Numbered from the stretch's first letter, positions 8,840-18,930 are shown. The stretch: 41,212 nucleotides of DNA from Phycisphaerales bacterium (GCA_029247205.1 JAQWLT010000016.1:1-41212), one strand, 5' to 3'. Made by a program: numbers and translations. The notes: generated by a model not told the origin, from the letters alone.

Positions 8840-11206
8840 TCAGTTTGCCGTATCCAATGAAACCGTCACAATTTGCGTCTCAGGTCGCAAACACATGCTG
8901 TTATCACAGGCCTGCCAAGAGATAGAAAGTTGCATTGTTGACACCTTGGCGTCGGTGCGTGTCAACTTGATTGGCACGCGACTGTCACCCTCAAGAACAC
9001 GAATCGAACCGCCTGGTCCATCGAAGACGAGGCCCTCTGGCCAGCTTGCCTCGACCAGCACGCCCGCCGTTGCAGAGTCAATACGCAACGGGCTGACGCC
9101 CTTGGAGCCCGGCAAGGCCACATGCCATGGGGCTTTGATGTCAAACAAAACTGTGAGACCCGCCGTGCCTTCTTGATTCAGTTTGGTCGCAGTAGGCTCC
9201 ACGCTTACGGTGATCGGGCCAGGGGAACTCGCCGCGAGAGTCGATCCATTGAATCGCTCGGGCGATATCTTTCGCAAGTGGTGCAAGGCCGCCACAGCTT
9301 GGGCTGCCCCACGGGGCGAGCGATTGAGCGGGCCAGCAATCGGCCGAATAGTCTCCGATGCTGCAACAAGCCACTGATCATCGCCTGTCACTTCATGGAG
9401 CCTCCGCTCGTTGTCGAGCATGACAGACGTACCGCTCGGCACTGCCCCGTCATAGAGAGAACGTCCACGAACAAAGAGATTTTTATCCCCTGCTGGCACG
9501 TCGTACCATCCATTTTCTGCGTCAAAGAACTTCGCCCGAGCCTGCGCCATCAGTGTCTGGGCCCACGCAAGATCTTCAGCGGAACCGGTGGCTCGATACA
9601 AACGCAACAAGCCACGAATCAGAAAGGCGTAGTCTTCGAGGAAACCATCGATATCAGATACGCGGCCGCCACGGGCTGTGCGACGCAAACCGTCGGACTC
9701 GGTCCACATCGAGGCTTTGATCCAATCGGCAGCCCCGCGAGCGGAGTCCAGATATCGCTGCTCCTTGAGAATTCGCCCAGCATCAGCCATACCGCCAATC
9801 ATCAAACCATTCCAGCCGACAAGCACTTTGTCATCCGTCGAGGGTTGATCGCGACCGTCTCGCTTTGCAAGAAGGACCGCATTGATCTTGGTAACGCGGT
9901 CATGAAACTCTGGAATCTCAAGTTTCATCTCGACAGCCAACTGCCGCGGGTGGTCTGGCAAGAACAAAACATTCGAGGGCGGCTCACCTGGATGATGTGG
10001 ATCGCGGAAATTGGTCCCTTGGTCGAGCCCGTACACCGTCATCGCAAAATCGCCCCATTCGGCGGGATGCCCCGATTCTGCAAGAACCGAACGAATCTCC
10101 TCCGGCGTCCAGAGATACGACTCGCCTTCCCTTGCATTCGACTCGGCGTCCTGCGCTGACCAGTATGCCCCTGTCTCATCCACCATTTCGCGAAGGATGT
10201 AGTCGAGCGTCTCGGTCGCAATTGCGGCGTAATAGGCGTCGCCTGTGCGGTTGTAGGCTTCGACATAGACCGATGCCAACATGCCGTTGTCGTACAGCAT
10301 CTTCTCGAAGTGCGGTACCAGCCACTGACCGTCGGTGCTGTACCGATGGAAGCCACCACCAACTTGATCATACATTCCACCCATCGCCATGCGATCAAGC
10401 GTGTGCTTCAGTGATGCCGCAACATCTGGTCGGTCCCACCCTGTCTCCAGCAGGAGATCAAGATGGACCGGCATCGGGAACTTTGGCGCATCGCCATAGC
10501 CAGCATCGGTCTTGTCATAGCTCGACATCAACTGCGCAATCGCTTGCTCTACAACATCGGCGTCGGGCAGTACACGTTCTTCGGTCGCTTCCATACGACG
10601 CTGCACCGCCGCGCCAACGCGGGCGGCTTGCTCTTGCATCTCAGGCTGCTTCTCAAGCCATGCCTGATGAATGGCGTGCAAGAGCGTCATAAAGCCTGGC
10701 CGCTCGCCCTGATCTTGGGGCGGAAAGTAAGTGCCACCAAAGAAGGGCATGAGCGAATCTGGATCAATCCACACCGACAGAGGCCAGCCGCCATGGCGGG
10801 TCATGACCTGCACGGCAGTCATGTAAATGTCATCGACGTCCGGCCGTTCCTCACGGTCCACTTTGATCGGGATGTAATACTCGTTGAGCACCGCGGCGAC
10901 GGCTGGGTTCTCGAAAGCTTCCCGTTCCATCACATGGCACCAATAGCACGTCGAGTACCCGATGCTGAGAAAGATCGGCTTGTTCTCGCTGCGAGCGGCC
11001 TCAAAGGCCTCTTCGCCCCATGGATACCAGTCCACGGGGTTGTAAGCGTGCTGCAGCAGGTATGGGCTGGTCTCATCGACCAACCTGTTTGCTGGGAACT
11101 CATGCGTCGTAGAAGGGTGTTCGTCTGACATTGCGAGGGTCGGGCCCAAAGTCATCGCGGCGAGTACTACCGAGGCGACCGTGGACGAAAATTCCATGGT
11201 TGGCAT
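8840..11206 (-). CDS. SSP411/YyaL-family (DUF255) protein with C-terminal DsbD-alpha-like domain
   Basis: About 788 residues. A signal-peptide-like N-terminus ([11 protein letters not shown], cleavage after A-M-S) is followed by the DUF255 thioredoxin-like domain: [14 protein letters not shown], then [12 protein letters not shown] with a CxxC redox motif (family consensus is C-H-W-C; here Tyr replaces His), then an (alpha/alpha)6-barrel region resembling N-acylglucosamine epimerase/glycosidase folds over about 230-640. The last 120 residues look like the N-terminal (alpha) domain of DsbD, ending [13 protein letters not shown]. The start is ATG 11206, which leaves a normal divergent gap and an N-terminal signal; a longer frame to 11320 would run into the opposite gene. 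SSP411 function is unknown in bacteria; export plus two thiol domains suggests an envelope redox role (inference). Confidence 0.9.
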   Translation of the reverse strand: MPTMEFSSTVASVVLAAMTLGPTLAMSDEHPSTTHEFPANRLVDETSPYLLQHAYNPVDWYPWGEEAFEAARSENKPIFLSIGYSTCYWCHVMEREAFENPAVAAVLNEYYIPIKVDREERPDVDDIYMTAVQVMTRHGGWPLSVWIDPDSLMPFFGGTYFPPQDQGERPGFMTLLHAIHQAWLEKQPEMQEQAARVGAAVQRRMEATEERVLPDADVVEQAIAQLMSSYDKTDAGYGDAPKFPMPVHLDLLLETGWDRPDVAASLKHTLDRMAMGGMYDQVGGGFHRYSTDGQWLVPHFEKMLYDNGMLASVYVEAYNRTGDAYYAAIATETLDYILREMVDETGAYWSAQDAESNAREGESYLWTPEEIRSVLAESGHPAEWGDFAMTVYGLDQGTNFRDPHHPGEPPSNVLFLPDHPRQLAVEMKLEIPEFHDRVTKINAVLLAKRDGRDQPSTDDKVLVGWNGLMIGGMADAGRILKEQRYLDSARGAADWIKASMWTESDGLRRTARGGRVSDIDGFLEDYAFLIRGLLRLYRATGSAEDLAWAQTLMAQARAKFFDAENGWYDVPAGDKNLFVRGRSLYDGAVPSGTSVMLDNERRLHEVTGDDQWLVAASETIRPIAGPLNRSPRGAAQAVAALHHLRKISPERFNGSTLAASSPGPITVSVEPTATKLNQEGTAGLTVLFDIKAPWHVALPGSKGVSPLRIDSATAGVLVEASWPEGLVFDGPGGSIRVLEGDSRVPIKLTRTDAKVSTMQLSISWQACDNSMCLRPETQIVTVSLDTAN

Positions 11207-11325
11207 ATCGGGAATGATATCAGGGGCCGTCCACCGCCCTGCGAACTCGAAAATGAGAATCGGCAGACGAAACAAAATACACAATCCTCCATTCCGAACA
11301 AGCTGTGGCCCGATATTCATCTTCT

Positions 11326-12165
11326 ATGCACCTCATTTCCGCCATCCCGACCGAAGCTCTCTCGGGCGACCTCTTGTGGGCCATCGCTGCCTTTCTGGTG
11401 GGCTTCATCCTCTGGGCGGCAGGCGGATGGATTCTCAGGCCGGCGGTGGGCGCGTTGGGGCTTGGCCTGGGAGCACTCGGAGGTTTACTCATCTGGATGG
11501 AGACTGGCATCGGGCCGCCCTGGGCTGCTCCGCTGGTGGGGGGCATCCTCGTTGCATGTGTGGCCCTGCTTGCCTACCGACTCCTTGCCGGCGGCATGCT
11601 TGCTGCCACGCTGGCCTTGCTCGCGGCCACTTCCAGTTGGTCTGTACTTCACTTGACCGAAGATGGCGTACCCCCGCCACCGGTGGCCACCCTCTTTGGG
11701 CTGCCATTACAACCGCCCCCTCCTACCGATCAAGGGGATACTCCCGACACCGCACCCCCCCCTGCAGTCATCCCAGTGTCGATGACTTCCCCGCTCGCCC
11801 TGGCAGGCAGGCAGATCGCCAGCAATGAGCGGCTTATTCCGTTCAAGGATGCATGGGAACAATTGCCTCCCGATCCACGCTTGGCGGTGTTGCTCTTCGC
11901 CGGTGCAGCGGCACTTGGTGGACTCGTCTGCTCGACGCTCTTTGGAACCTTGGGCGCCATCATGTTGACAGCTGCTGCTGGTGGAGGGCTCGTTCTTGCT
12001 GCCACGCCACGTCTCCTCACCGAGTGGGACATGCTGCCCGAGTGGCTTGCCGGCGCAACTGGCGGCACCACCGTCTCACTTGCATGGCTTGGATTGACTG
12101 CGATTGGTCTGATTGTGCAGGGCATGACCAAGCCCAAGAAGGCCACCGATCAAGGCAAGTCGTAG
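11326..12165 (+). CDS. Polytopic membrane protein of unknown function
   Basis: About 279 residues from ATG 11326 (GTG 11305 is in frame upstream; neither has a clear Shine-Dalgarno). The N-terminal part has around four closely spaced hydrophobic helices rich in Gly, Ala and Leu, then a Pro/Thr-rich extramembrane loop of about 50 residues, then three more helices and a short Lys-rich tail. I do not recognise a family; the Gly-rich helix packing resembles small DUF4203/TMEM198-like proteins but this is weak. It is transcribed divergently from the SSP411-like gene and its 3' end overlaps the convergent nuoN stop by 16 bases. Confidence 0.7.
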   Translation: MHLISAIPTEALSGDLLWAIAAFLVGFILWAAGGWILRPAVGALGLGLGALGGLLIWMETGIGPPWAAPLVGGILVACVALLAYRLLAGGMLAATLALLAATSSWSVLHLTEDGVPPPPVATLFGLPLQPPPPTDQGDTPDTAPPPAVIPVSMTSPLALAGRQIASNERLIPFKDAWEQLPPDPRLAVLLFAGAAALGGLVCSTLFGTLGAIMLTAAAGGGLVLAATPRLLTEWDMLPEWLAGATGGTTVSLAWLGLTAIGLIVQGMTKPKKATDQGKS

Positions 12166-13724
12166 ACCGCCGCAACCTGCGACTGCTGCACTTCGGTGAG
12201 CTCTTCCAAACTCAACACCCCATCAGCCGACTCGTCCATCATTGACTGCAGCAATAGCGGCAGCAAGATGAGTAGCACGACAGATGCAAGGGCTGCCAAT
12301 CGCGGTCCACCATACTCACGGCGTTCAATACTGCCACTGGCACTTGATGCCGCACCGGTCAGCGGCAATGCCACCATTCGGAGGTAGTACCAAGCGCTGA
12401 TGGCACTATTGACGCCGGCAATCACAACCAGAACCAAATGGCCCGATGCCACACCGGCAATGAACAACAGCAGTTTGCCCCAGAAGCCAAGCAGTGGCGG
12501 GAAGCCCAGAAGCGACCCGGCCGAGATCGCCATTGCCCATGCGAGACCGGGATGCTTCTCTCTCAAACCGGCAAGATCGTCGATTGACTCAACCTCACAG
12601 TCTCCTCGCCTCAAACTTGAAAGCACGGCAAAGGTCGCGGTGTTGCCGATGCCGTAGGCAAGCAAGTACACCAGCACCGCGACAAAGCCTGCGCCTGGCC
12701 CGGCAATGATGCCAATGAGGATGTATCCGCTGTGTGAAATCGAACTGTACGCCAGCATGCGCTTGATGCGTGTCTGCAAGAGCGCGCCAATATTTCCGAG
12801 CGTCATCGTCAACACTGCCATGACCCACAACGTCACCAAGATCGGGTCCGGAAGCATGCCCCCATCGTCCATCCATCCCGTGACAGAAAGAATCAGCATC
12901 AGCGCAATCGCACCACCTGCCTTGGGAACAAAGCCAAGAAAGGCCGTGACCTGAGATGCAGCACCTTCGTAGACATCAGGCGCGTACAAGTGCAGTGGCG
13001 CCGCAGCAAGCTTGAAAGCAATGCCAAGAATCGAAAGCAAGAGACCTAGCGTGGCAAGAGAGCCAATGCTCCCTGTATCGGCAGCTCGTGCTACCAACAC
13101 ATCCTTCATCGCCATAAGTTCCATTGTGCCGGTTGCGCCGTATAGCAGCGCAAAGCCGAACAGAAAGATCGCTACCGAGAGCGCGCCAAGAAAGAAATAC
13201 TTCATGGCGGCTTCTTGGGCTCGCCGATCGTTTCGGCTGATCGCCACCATGACATAGGTCGGCAACGATGTCAGTTCCAGTGCGAGGAATAACCACACCA
13301 AATCTGGCGCTGCTGCTGTCAGCATCAATCCGCAAAGGCTCAACAAGAAGAAGGCGTAGTACTCACCACGCGATGTCCGAAGTGGATTAAATCGAGCTTC
13401 CCCCGCCGCGATTTCACCCTCATAGGATCGATCAATGAAACCCGCCTGCACCATGACAAGCAAGACTCCGACGATCACAACCACTGGGATAACTACCCGA
13501 CCAAGCCACGGCAATGGTACGGCGCCAGGCCCAATCGCAATTTCCATCGAAGCTGGGGAATAGACATAGCTCGAAGCGAGAAAGGCAATAATCAATGTGA
13601 TGAATGCCACAATCGGAAGCGATCGCCGCACGGTAACGCTGCGTGAAACACCCAGAATCGCGCAACTCACTGCGCCAACCAGGACCACGAATTCTGGAAT
13701 TAAGAACCAGAGTCGCTCGGTCAT
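12150..13724 (-). CDS. nuoN: NADH-quinone oxidoreductase subunit N
   Basis: 524-residue antiporter-like proton-pumping subunit of complex I. About fourteen hydrophobic helices; the family segments K-L-A-A-A-P-L-H-L-Y-A-P-D-V-Y-E-G and R-I-K-R-M-L-A-Y-S-S-I-S-H-S-G-Y are intact, including the conserved Lys and Glu used in proton transfer. It is the last gene of the nuoJKLMN run and overlaps nuoM by 4 bases (13721-13724). Its 3' end overlaps the convergent membrane-protein gene by 16 bases. Length is normal for the family (about 480-520). Confidence 0.96.
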   Translation of the reverse strand: MTERLWFLIPEFVVLVGAVSCAILGVSRSVTVRRSLPIVAFITLIIAFLASSYVYSPASMEIAIGPGAVPLPWLGRVVIPVVVIVGVLLVMVQAGFIDRSYEGEIAAGEARFNPLRTSRGEYYAFFLLSLCGLMLTAAAPDLVWLFLALELTSLPTYVMVAISRNDRRAQEAAMKYFFLGALSVAIFLFGFALLYGATGTMELMAMKDVLVARAADTGSIGSLATLGLLLSILGIAFKLAAAPLHLYAPDVYEGAASQVTAFLGFVPKAGGAIALMLILSVTGWMDDGGMLPDPILVTLWVMAVLTMTLGNIGALLQTRIKRMLAYSSISHSGYILIGIIAGPGAGFVAVLVYLLAYGIGNTATFAVLSSLRRGDCEVESIDDLAGLREKHPGLAWAMAISAGSLLGFPPLLGFWGKLLLFIAGVASGHLVLVVIAGVNSAISAWYYLRMVALPLTGAASSASGSIERREYGGPRLAALASVVLLILLPLLLQSMMDESADGVLSLEELTEVQQSQVAAVYDLP

Positions 13725-15283
13725 GGCATTCCTCCACGGCCTACTAAAATTTCGGTTGCATCAGTCACTGCCGTCGGATAACTCGCAAGCGTGTCGGCGA
13801 TCGAACCCTCTATCGCGTGCATCACAAAGTCAGGTTGCACGCCAAGAACAACGCAACCAATCGCAAGTGGCACCAGCACCAGAATTTCACGTGCATTGAG
13901 GTCGGCTGGCAAGTCGGAGTGCACACCGGATGGTTCGCGAAGCGAGCCGAACACGATCTTGCCAACCATCAGTAACAGGTACATCGCAGCGAACACCATG
14001 CCCAGTGCTGCAGCCGCAGCAAACCATGGGCCGAGAACACCCGGATACGCGCCAGTACCACCTGCAGCAAAGGTGCCGAGCAGACACAAGAACTCACTTA
14101 CAAACCCATTCAGTCCCGGCAGGCCGACAGATGCCAACACGAAGAACACCATGAAGAAGGACCACACTGGCATCTTCGACCCAAGCCCACCAATGGTGCC
14201 CATATCCCGCGTGTGATACCGCTCATACATCATGCCAATCAAGAAGAACAACGCACCAGTGGAGAGACCGTGATTGATCATGTAGAGCACCGAGCCTTGA
14301 AGTCCCAAAGGGTTCAGCGCCAGCAGACCAAGCACACAGAACCCGAGGTGACTGACCGACGAGTACGCGACCAGTTTCTTTACATCCGTCTGCACCCAGC
14401 AAATCAGGGCGGCATACAGAATGCCGATGATGGCAAGAACGCCCATGAATGGCGCCCACTCAACAACTGCGGCAGGCACCATCGGCAATACAAATCGAAA
14501 CAGACCATAGGTGCCAAGTTTCAAGAGCACGCCTGCGAGCAAGACCGAACCGGCTGTCGGGGCTTCAGTATGTGCTAGGGGCAACCATGTATGCACCGGG
14601 AAGAGTGGGATCTTCACCGCAAACCCAGCCATTAAGGCAAGCAATATCCAGCCCTGCTCACCAGTGGTCAAACCAGTGGATGCGAAGTGCACGAGGTCCG
14701 GAATTGCAAAGGACCATGCCCCTGCATGTTCTGCATTGGCCCATGCCACATAGAGAAAGCCTGCCAACGCGAAGAGTGAACCAAGGAATGTGTAGATGAA
14801 GAACTTTAAACTCGCCCATGCACGATTGGTGCTGCCGTAGATTGCAATCAAGAAATACATCGGCACGAGTGTGAACTCGAAGCAGATGTAGAACACAAGA
14901 AGATCGCGAGCGAGGAACACGCCGATCATCGCCGTCGAAAGTAGCAAGAGCCAACCGTAGTACTCACGCAAGCGATCGCTTACGGCAGTCCATGAACCTA
15001 AAATCGCCAGCGGCATCAAGAGGGTTGTGAGCAGCATCAAGAGCATTGACACCGAGTCAGCGCCCAACGCAAGACTGATGCCCATTGCTGGCAGCAGAGG
15101 TAGGTTGTACTCAAGGCCCCAGCCGCCCGTGCCCCAGTCACTAAAGTCAATCGCAGCAAGTATTGCAATACCTAGCCCGGCAAGAGTCGCAACCAACGCG
15201 ATGCCCTTCGCCGCTCGCGATGGCGACAATGCAATCGCCACGGCACCAACCAACGGAACCACCATCAAGAGGACGCCCAACAT
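13721..15283 (-). CDS. nuoM: NADH-quinone oxidoreductase subunit M
   Basis: 520-residue antiporter-like subunit of the complex I membrane arm. Diagnostic segments: H-T-W-L-P-L-A-H-T-E-A-P-T-A-G-S-V, D-V-K-K-L-V-A-Y-S-S-V-S-H-L-G-F and H-G-L-S-T-G-A-L-F-F. ATG 15283 overlaps the nuoL stop as ATGA and has a G-rich Shine-Dalgarno about 9 bases upstream; the frame extends further to 15409 but that part lies inside nuoL and is not hydrophobic. It overlaps nuoN by 4 bases, consistent with translational coupling. Confidence 0.96.
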   Translation of the reverse strand: MLGVLLMVVPLVGAVAIALSPSRAAKGIALVATLAGLGIAILAAIDFSDWGTGGWGLEYNLPLLPAMGISLALGADSVSMLLMLLTTLLMPLAILGSWTAVSDRLREYYGWLLLLSTAMIGVFLARDLLVFYICFEFTLVPMYFLIAIYGSTNRAWASLKFFIYTFLGSLFALAGFLYVAWANAEHAGAWSFAIPDLVHFASTGLTTGEQGWILLALMAGFAVKIPLFPVHTWLPLAHTEAPTAGSVLLAGVLLKLGTYGLFRFVLPMVPAAVVEWAPFMGVLAIIGILYAALICWVQTDVKKLVAYSSVSHLGFCVLGLLALNPLGLQGSVLYMINHGLSTGALFFLIGMMYERYHTRDMGTIGGLGSKMPVWSFFMVFFVLASVGLPGLNGFVSEFLCLLGTFAAGGTGAYPGVLGPWFAAAAALGMVFAAMYLLLMVGKIVFGSLREPSGVHSDLPADLNAREILVLVPLAIGCVVLGVQPDFVMHAIEGSIADTLASYPTAVTDATEILVGRGGMP

Positions 15284-17475
15284 CAGACTTGCCCCCCAAA
15301 CCAGCCAAACTGCATGAAGAGCGCCATCAGCAGCAGAATGATCGCCGCACCGCCAGCCATGACCACGGCAAGCGACTGGACCGCACCAGCCTGCAAAGGC
15401 TGCAGCCAACGAGCGACGCCACGTGGAATGCGAGCGATCCCGTCAACACATACTCCATCAATAATGAATCGATCGAACACATAAAAGATGTGTCCTAAAA
15501 TCCACAGCGGAGCGCGAATGACGGCGTGGTAAAACTCGTCCACGTACCACTTTCGTTCCATCGCCCGAGGAAGCCATGCAATCCAGAATTGACTGTACAA
15601 CCAGGCCTTGATGGCATCTGCTGCAGATCGACGCCACAAATGCAGCCACGCAGCAAGAAGCAAGCCAACAATGCCAACGGTGCCGGATATCCAGTACATC
15701 GCCGCATGTGGGTCCATGCCAAAGAGCGTTGGATGTGCTGCCTCGCCAGCGTGCGCGGCTGCCTCATGTGAGTCTGCGATCGCATGGACAGCATGAGTCT
15801 CACTGAAACCAGGAATACCACCACGAGCAGGTGAGTCGTGCACCATGTCAGCAACCCAGCCGCCGACCAGTCGGTCGTCTGCCTGATTCGACATGAAGTA
15901 TGGCACAGCCGCTACCAGCGATCCGACCGCCAGAAGCACCAGCACCATATTGATTGCAAAGCGAGGCGCGTGTGGATGGAATGCGCCGCCGTGATCATCA
16001 TGCTGTTCGTCACCCGGCTCGAACGAGGCCGGACCAGCACACACGCGGAACCACACCCGGAACGTGTAATACGCCGTCAGGCCAGCGGTGAAGATGGCCA
16101 TCCATCCGAGAATCTCAAAGCCCGGACCTTGTGTCACGAAGGCCTCAGCCAAAATGGCGTCCTTCGAGAAAAAGCCACTTGTCAGCGGGAATCCAGCCAA
16201 GGCAAGGCAACCAATGAGCATCGTCCATGCGGTGATGCGCCAGCCCTTCATATGCCGGAGACCTGAAATTTTCCGCAAGTCCAACTGCCCGGCAAAGCCG
16301 TGCATGATCGCCCCGCACGTCAGGAATAAGAGTGCCTTGAAGAAGGCATGCGTAAAGACGTGGTACGCGGCTCCATAGGTCGTCAACACACCAAGCCCAA
16401 GGAACATGTATCCCAACTGAGACACAGTCGAATACGCCATGATGCGTTTAATGTCATGCTGCGCCATGCCAATGGTGGCGGCAAGCAATGCTGTCAAGCC
16501 ACCAACCCAAGCAATGACATGCAGCGACACAGGCTCAAGTAAGAAGAATTGATAGGTTCTCGCGATGAGGTAGATGCCAGCTGTCACCATCGTCGCAGCG
16601 TGGATGAGCGCCGACACCGGCGTCGGGCCCTCCATCGCGTCAGGTAACCACACGTACAAGGGCAATTGCGCCGACTTGCCAAAGGCTGCCAGCATGAGCA
16701 GGAATGGAATCGCAGAAGTCGTCCATCCCTCGAACTCAGGGTTCATGGAACCAGCAGCAAAGATGGTCGACAACTCGTCGTACTGCACCGTGCCGAATGT
16801 GGTCCAGATCAGGTAGATCGCCAACGCCAATCCAAGATCGCCGATGCGATTGACAATGAATGCCTTCTTCGCTGCCGCGACCGCTGCGGGACGCTCGAAG
16901 TAGTAGCCGATCAGCCAGTACGAGGCGAATCCAACACCTTCCCAGCCGAGGTAGAGCATGAGGAGGTTGTCAGACAGCACCAAGGCGGCCATCGCAAACA
17001 AGAATACGCTGACGCCAGCGAAGAACCGGCTATAGCCCTTCCCAAGGTCCGGCTCCATGTACTCGCTGGCATAGATCGTGATGAGCGTGCCGAGCCCCGT
17101 CACAAACATGATCCAAAGCAGTGAGAGCGAGTCGATGTAGAGCGAGAAATTCGCCGTGAATGACTCAAATCGTCCCTCACCCCACGTGAGATTCATCCAG
17201 TCGAGCAGTGGAATGACTTCGCCTGGTGGTTCGTAGTTGAGGTAGAGGAAGACCGATGTCACAAAGGCCCCGGCCAACGACGCAGCGGTAATGACCGCAG
17301 GTAACTTTGACTTCACTCGCATCGCCGCACACAGTCCGCAGAGGACTAAGGACACAAGCGGCAAGAGGAGAATCAACCCGGCCCATGAAAGATTCGGCGA
17401 GATGATTGCATCAGATACCGGGACCGCAGGCGCAGACATCGAGAGCTTCGGAATGAACGTCAATATTGGCGTCAC
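15283..17475 (-). CDS. nuoL: NADH-quinone oxidoreductase subunit L
   Basis: About 730-residue largest antiporter-like subunit of complex I, with the long amphipathic lateral helix near the C-terminus. Seen: G-W-E-G-V-G-F-A-S-Y-W-L-I-G-Y, P-V-S-A-L-I-H-A-A-T-M-V-T-A-G, D-I-K-R-I-M-A-Y-S-T-V-S-Q-L-G-Y and H-A-F-F-K-A-L-L-F. A hydrophilic His/Ala-rich loop (around residues 560-620) precedes the last helices and makes the protein longer than the usual 610-660 residues. GTG 17475 is preferred (GTGA overlap with nuoK, GGAG 8 bases upstream); ATG 17439 is an alternative. Confidence 0.95.
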   Translation of the reverse strand: MTPILTFIPKLSMSAPAVPVSDAIISPNLSWAGLILLLPLVSLVLCGLCAAMRVKSKLPAVITAASLAGAFVTSVFLYLNYEPPGEVIPLLDWMNLTWGEGRFESFTANFSLYIDSLSLLWIMFVTGLGTLITIYASEYMEPDLGKGYSRFFAGVSVFLFAMAALVLSDNLLMLYLGWEGVGFASYWLIGYYFERPAAVAAAKKAFIVNRIGDLGLALAIYLIWTTFGTVQYDELSTIFAAGSMNPEFEGWTTSAIPFLLMLAAFGKSAQLPLYVWLPDAMEGPTPVSALIHAATMVTAGIYLIARTYQFFLLEPVSLHVIAWVGGLTALLAATIGMAQHDIKRIMAYSTVSQLGYMFLGLGVLTTYGAAYHVFTHAFFKALLFLTCGAIMHGFAGQLDLRKISGLRHMKGWRITAWTMLIGCLALAGFPLTSGFFSKDAILAEAFVTQGPGFEILGWMAIFTAGLTAYYTFRVWFRVCAGPASFEPGDEQHDDHGGAFHPHAPRFAINMVLVLLAVGSLVAAVPYFMSNQADDRLVGGWVADMVHDSPARGGIPGFSETHAVHAIADSHEAAAHAGEAAHPTLFGMDPHAAMYWISGTVGIVGLLLAAWLHLWRRSAADAIKAWLYSQFWIAWLPRAMERKWYVDEFYHAVIRAPLWILGHIFYVFDRFIIDGVCVDGIARIPRGVARWLQPLQAGAVQSLAVVMAGGAAIILLLMALFMQFGWFGGQV

Positions 17476-17804
17476 TCTCGAAGCTCCGTCCACACTTCGG
17501 CATCAAGCGTCGATCGACGCCGATACAACAATACGACCAAGGCCAGCGCGAGTGCCGCTTCGGCAGCAGCCACGGTCAGAATGAATATCACAAAAACTTG
17601 CCCGGAGAAGTCCCAATACCAACGGCCAAAGGCAACCATCGCCACGATAACCGCTTGAAACATCAACTCAGTACAGAGGAACATGACAATCAGATTGCGG
17701 CGAGATAGAAAGCCTGCAATACCGATCGACAAGAGTGCCCCACTGAGCAAGATGGCGTGAGCGAGCGAAGCTTGGCTGAATGCCTCTGAAGCAAGCAAAC
17801 TCAT
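17472..17804 (-). CDS. nuoK: NADH-quinone oxidoreductase subunit K
   Basis: 110-residue, three-helix complex I membrane subunit. The segment R-R-N-L-I-V-M-F-L-C-T-E-L-M-F-Q-A carries the conserved membrane Glu of helix 2, and A-E-A-A-L-A-L-A-L-V carries the helix 3 Glu. It overlaps nuoJ (17801-17804) and nuoL by 4 bases each. Family length is about 100. Confidence 0.96.
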   Translation of the reverse strand: MSLLASEAFSQASLAHAILLSGALLSIGIAGFLSRRNLIVMFLCTELMFQAVIVAMVAFGRWYWDFSGQVFVIFILTVAAAEAALALALVVLLYRRRSTLDAEVWTELRE

Positions 17805-18748
17805 TCGTCCACCTCTTGAGACTCGCCATAGCCGCCTCGTCCAGCGCCTATTGCCTCAGCCAACTCTTGCTCGGCATGCTCGACCTGCCGTCGAGCAAGT
17901 ACGACTGCTCCGAACATGGCCATCAACAGAATGACACCGGCCAGTTCAAGACTGGCTGGAAAGGACGCCACCAGCGACCAGCCTACATGCGAGGTATTTC
18001 CGGGAGACGACAGCAGTATGGTCGCCGCACCGCCGTCCGCGTTGGTGCCAGCAAGTACCAGTTCATCGCCCTCAACGCGAAGCGAGGAGGCAAGGTCAGT
18101 ATTGAGCGTAAACCCATTGGACTTCGCAGCCAAACGCTCGACTTGCTTGGGAAGAGATCGCAAGAGTGCAGCATCAGCCTGCAGCCGTGCCTGTGCGTCG
18201 CCAGCGGGCGTGAGATCACCGAGTCCTGTAAACGCTGCCGCAACGACCGTCGCCATGAACATGGCTGCGACCAACACAGCGGCGCGCGGGTCTCGCGACT
18301 CGCGGTCGTATTGAGGAATCTCGCCTATATGCTCGGTGTCGGTCGCCTGCTGCGCGAGCATCAACACAAACATGTAGGTAATCAGGATCGCTCCGGCGTA
18401 GACAATGACCAAGGCGAAGGCCATGAAGAAGGCCTCGAGCATGACCAGTACACCACAGACACTCAGCACAACGAGTACAAAGAACAGTGCCGCGTAGACG
18501 GGGCGACGCTGACTGATCATTTGAACGGCCGAGGCCACAGCCATCAATGCGAATACGAGGAAGAAGCCCTCTTCAACAGCGTCTTGGATGCCATCTGGGA
18601 GACTCCCAGCGAGCACAAACAACCAAGCAAGGCCAGCAAGGCCGATCAGCCCGCCAACCCCCCGCACTGGCGCCGTCCGAGCCGACAACACGATCAGCAG
18701 TCCGATTGCCCCCACTGCCGTTGCGATGTAAGGAAGGATGGGGTCCAT
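17801..18748 (-). CDS. nuoJ: NADH-quinone oxidoreductase subunit J with an extra extramembrane insert
   Basis: About 315 residues from ATG 18748 (AAGG about 8 bases upstream; an upstream extension to 18817 is not hydrophobic). Five helices are visible, including the helix 3 region V-I-V-Y-A-G-A-I-L-I-T-Y-M-F-V-L-M with the conserved Tyr-Ala-Gly and its pi-bulge neighbourhood. Between the fourth and fifth helices there is an insert of about 85-90 hydrophilic residues, and the C-terminus has an extra charged tail; usual NuoJ is 165-200 residues. First gene of the nuoJKLMN run, divergent from pgsA. Confidence 0.93.
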   Translation of the reverse strand: MDPILPYIATAVGAIGLLIVLSARTAPVRGVGGLIGLAGLAWLFVLAGSLPDGIQDAVEEGFFLVFALMAVASAVQMISQRRPVYAALFFVLVVLSVCGVLVMLEAFFMAFALVIVYAGAILITYMFVLMLAQQATDTEHIGEIPQYDRESRDPRAAVLVAAMFMATVVAAAFTGLGDLTPAGDAQARLQADAALLRSLPKQVERLAAKSNGFTLNTDLASSLRVEGDELVLAGTNADGGAATILLSSPGNTSHVGWSLVASFPASLELAGVILLMAMFGAVVLARRQVEHAEQELAEAIGAGRGGYGESQEVDE

Positions 18749-18930
18749 CCGTGACCTTGTGATGCGGCGATGTACTCGCCTAGTGGGGATCCATGCAGTG
18801 ATGGGAAATGAGCTCACGAGCCCGTCCCGCTACAGAAGACGGGGAGAATAGCACCAGAGCACCGGTATGGGGGTTTGCCGCACATACTCAAGTAGCCAAG
18901 TTCCTACCGCGCCACGGTACGATTCCAGTC

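Noticed and set aside
9122-10159. Open frame of 345 codons on the plus strand
   Set aside because: It lies entirely antisense to the well-supported SSP411-like gene and its product has no recognisable motif and many Arg, His and Cys, as antisense frames do.
17780-18754. Open frame of 324 codons on the plus strand
   Set aside because: Antisense to nuoJ, whose helices and family motifs are clear; the antisense product is compositionally odd (Gln, His, Arg-rich).
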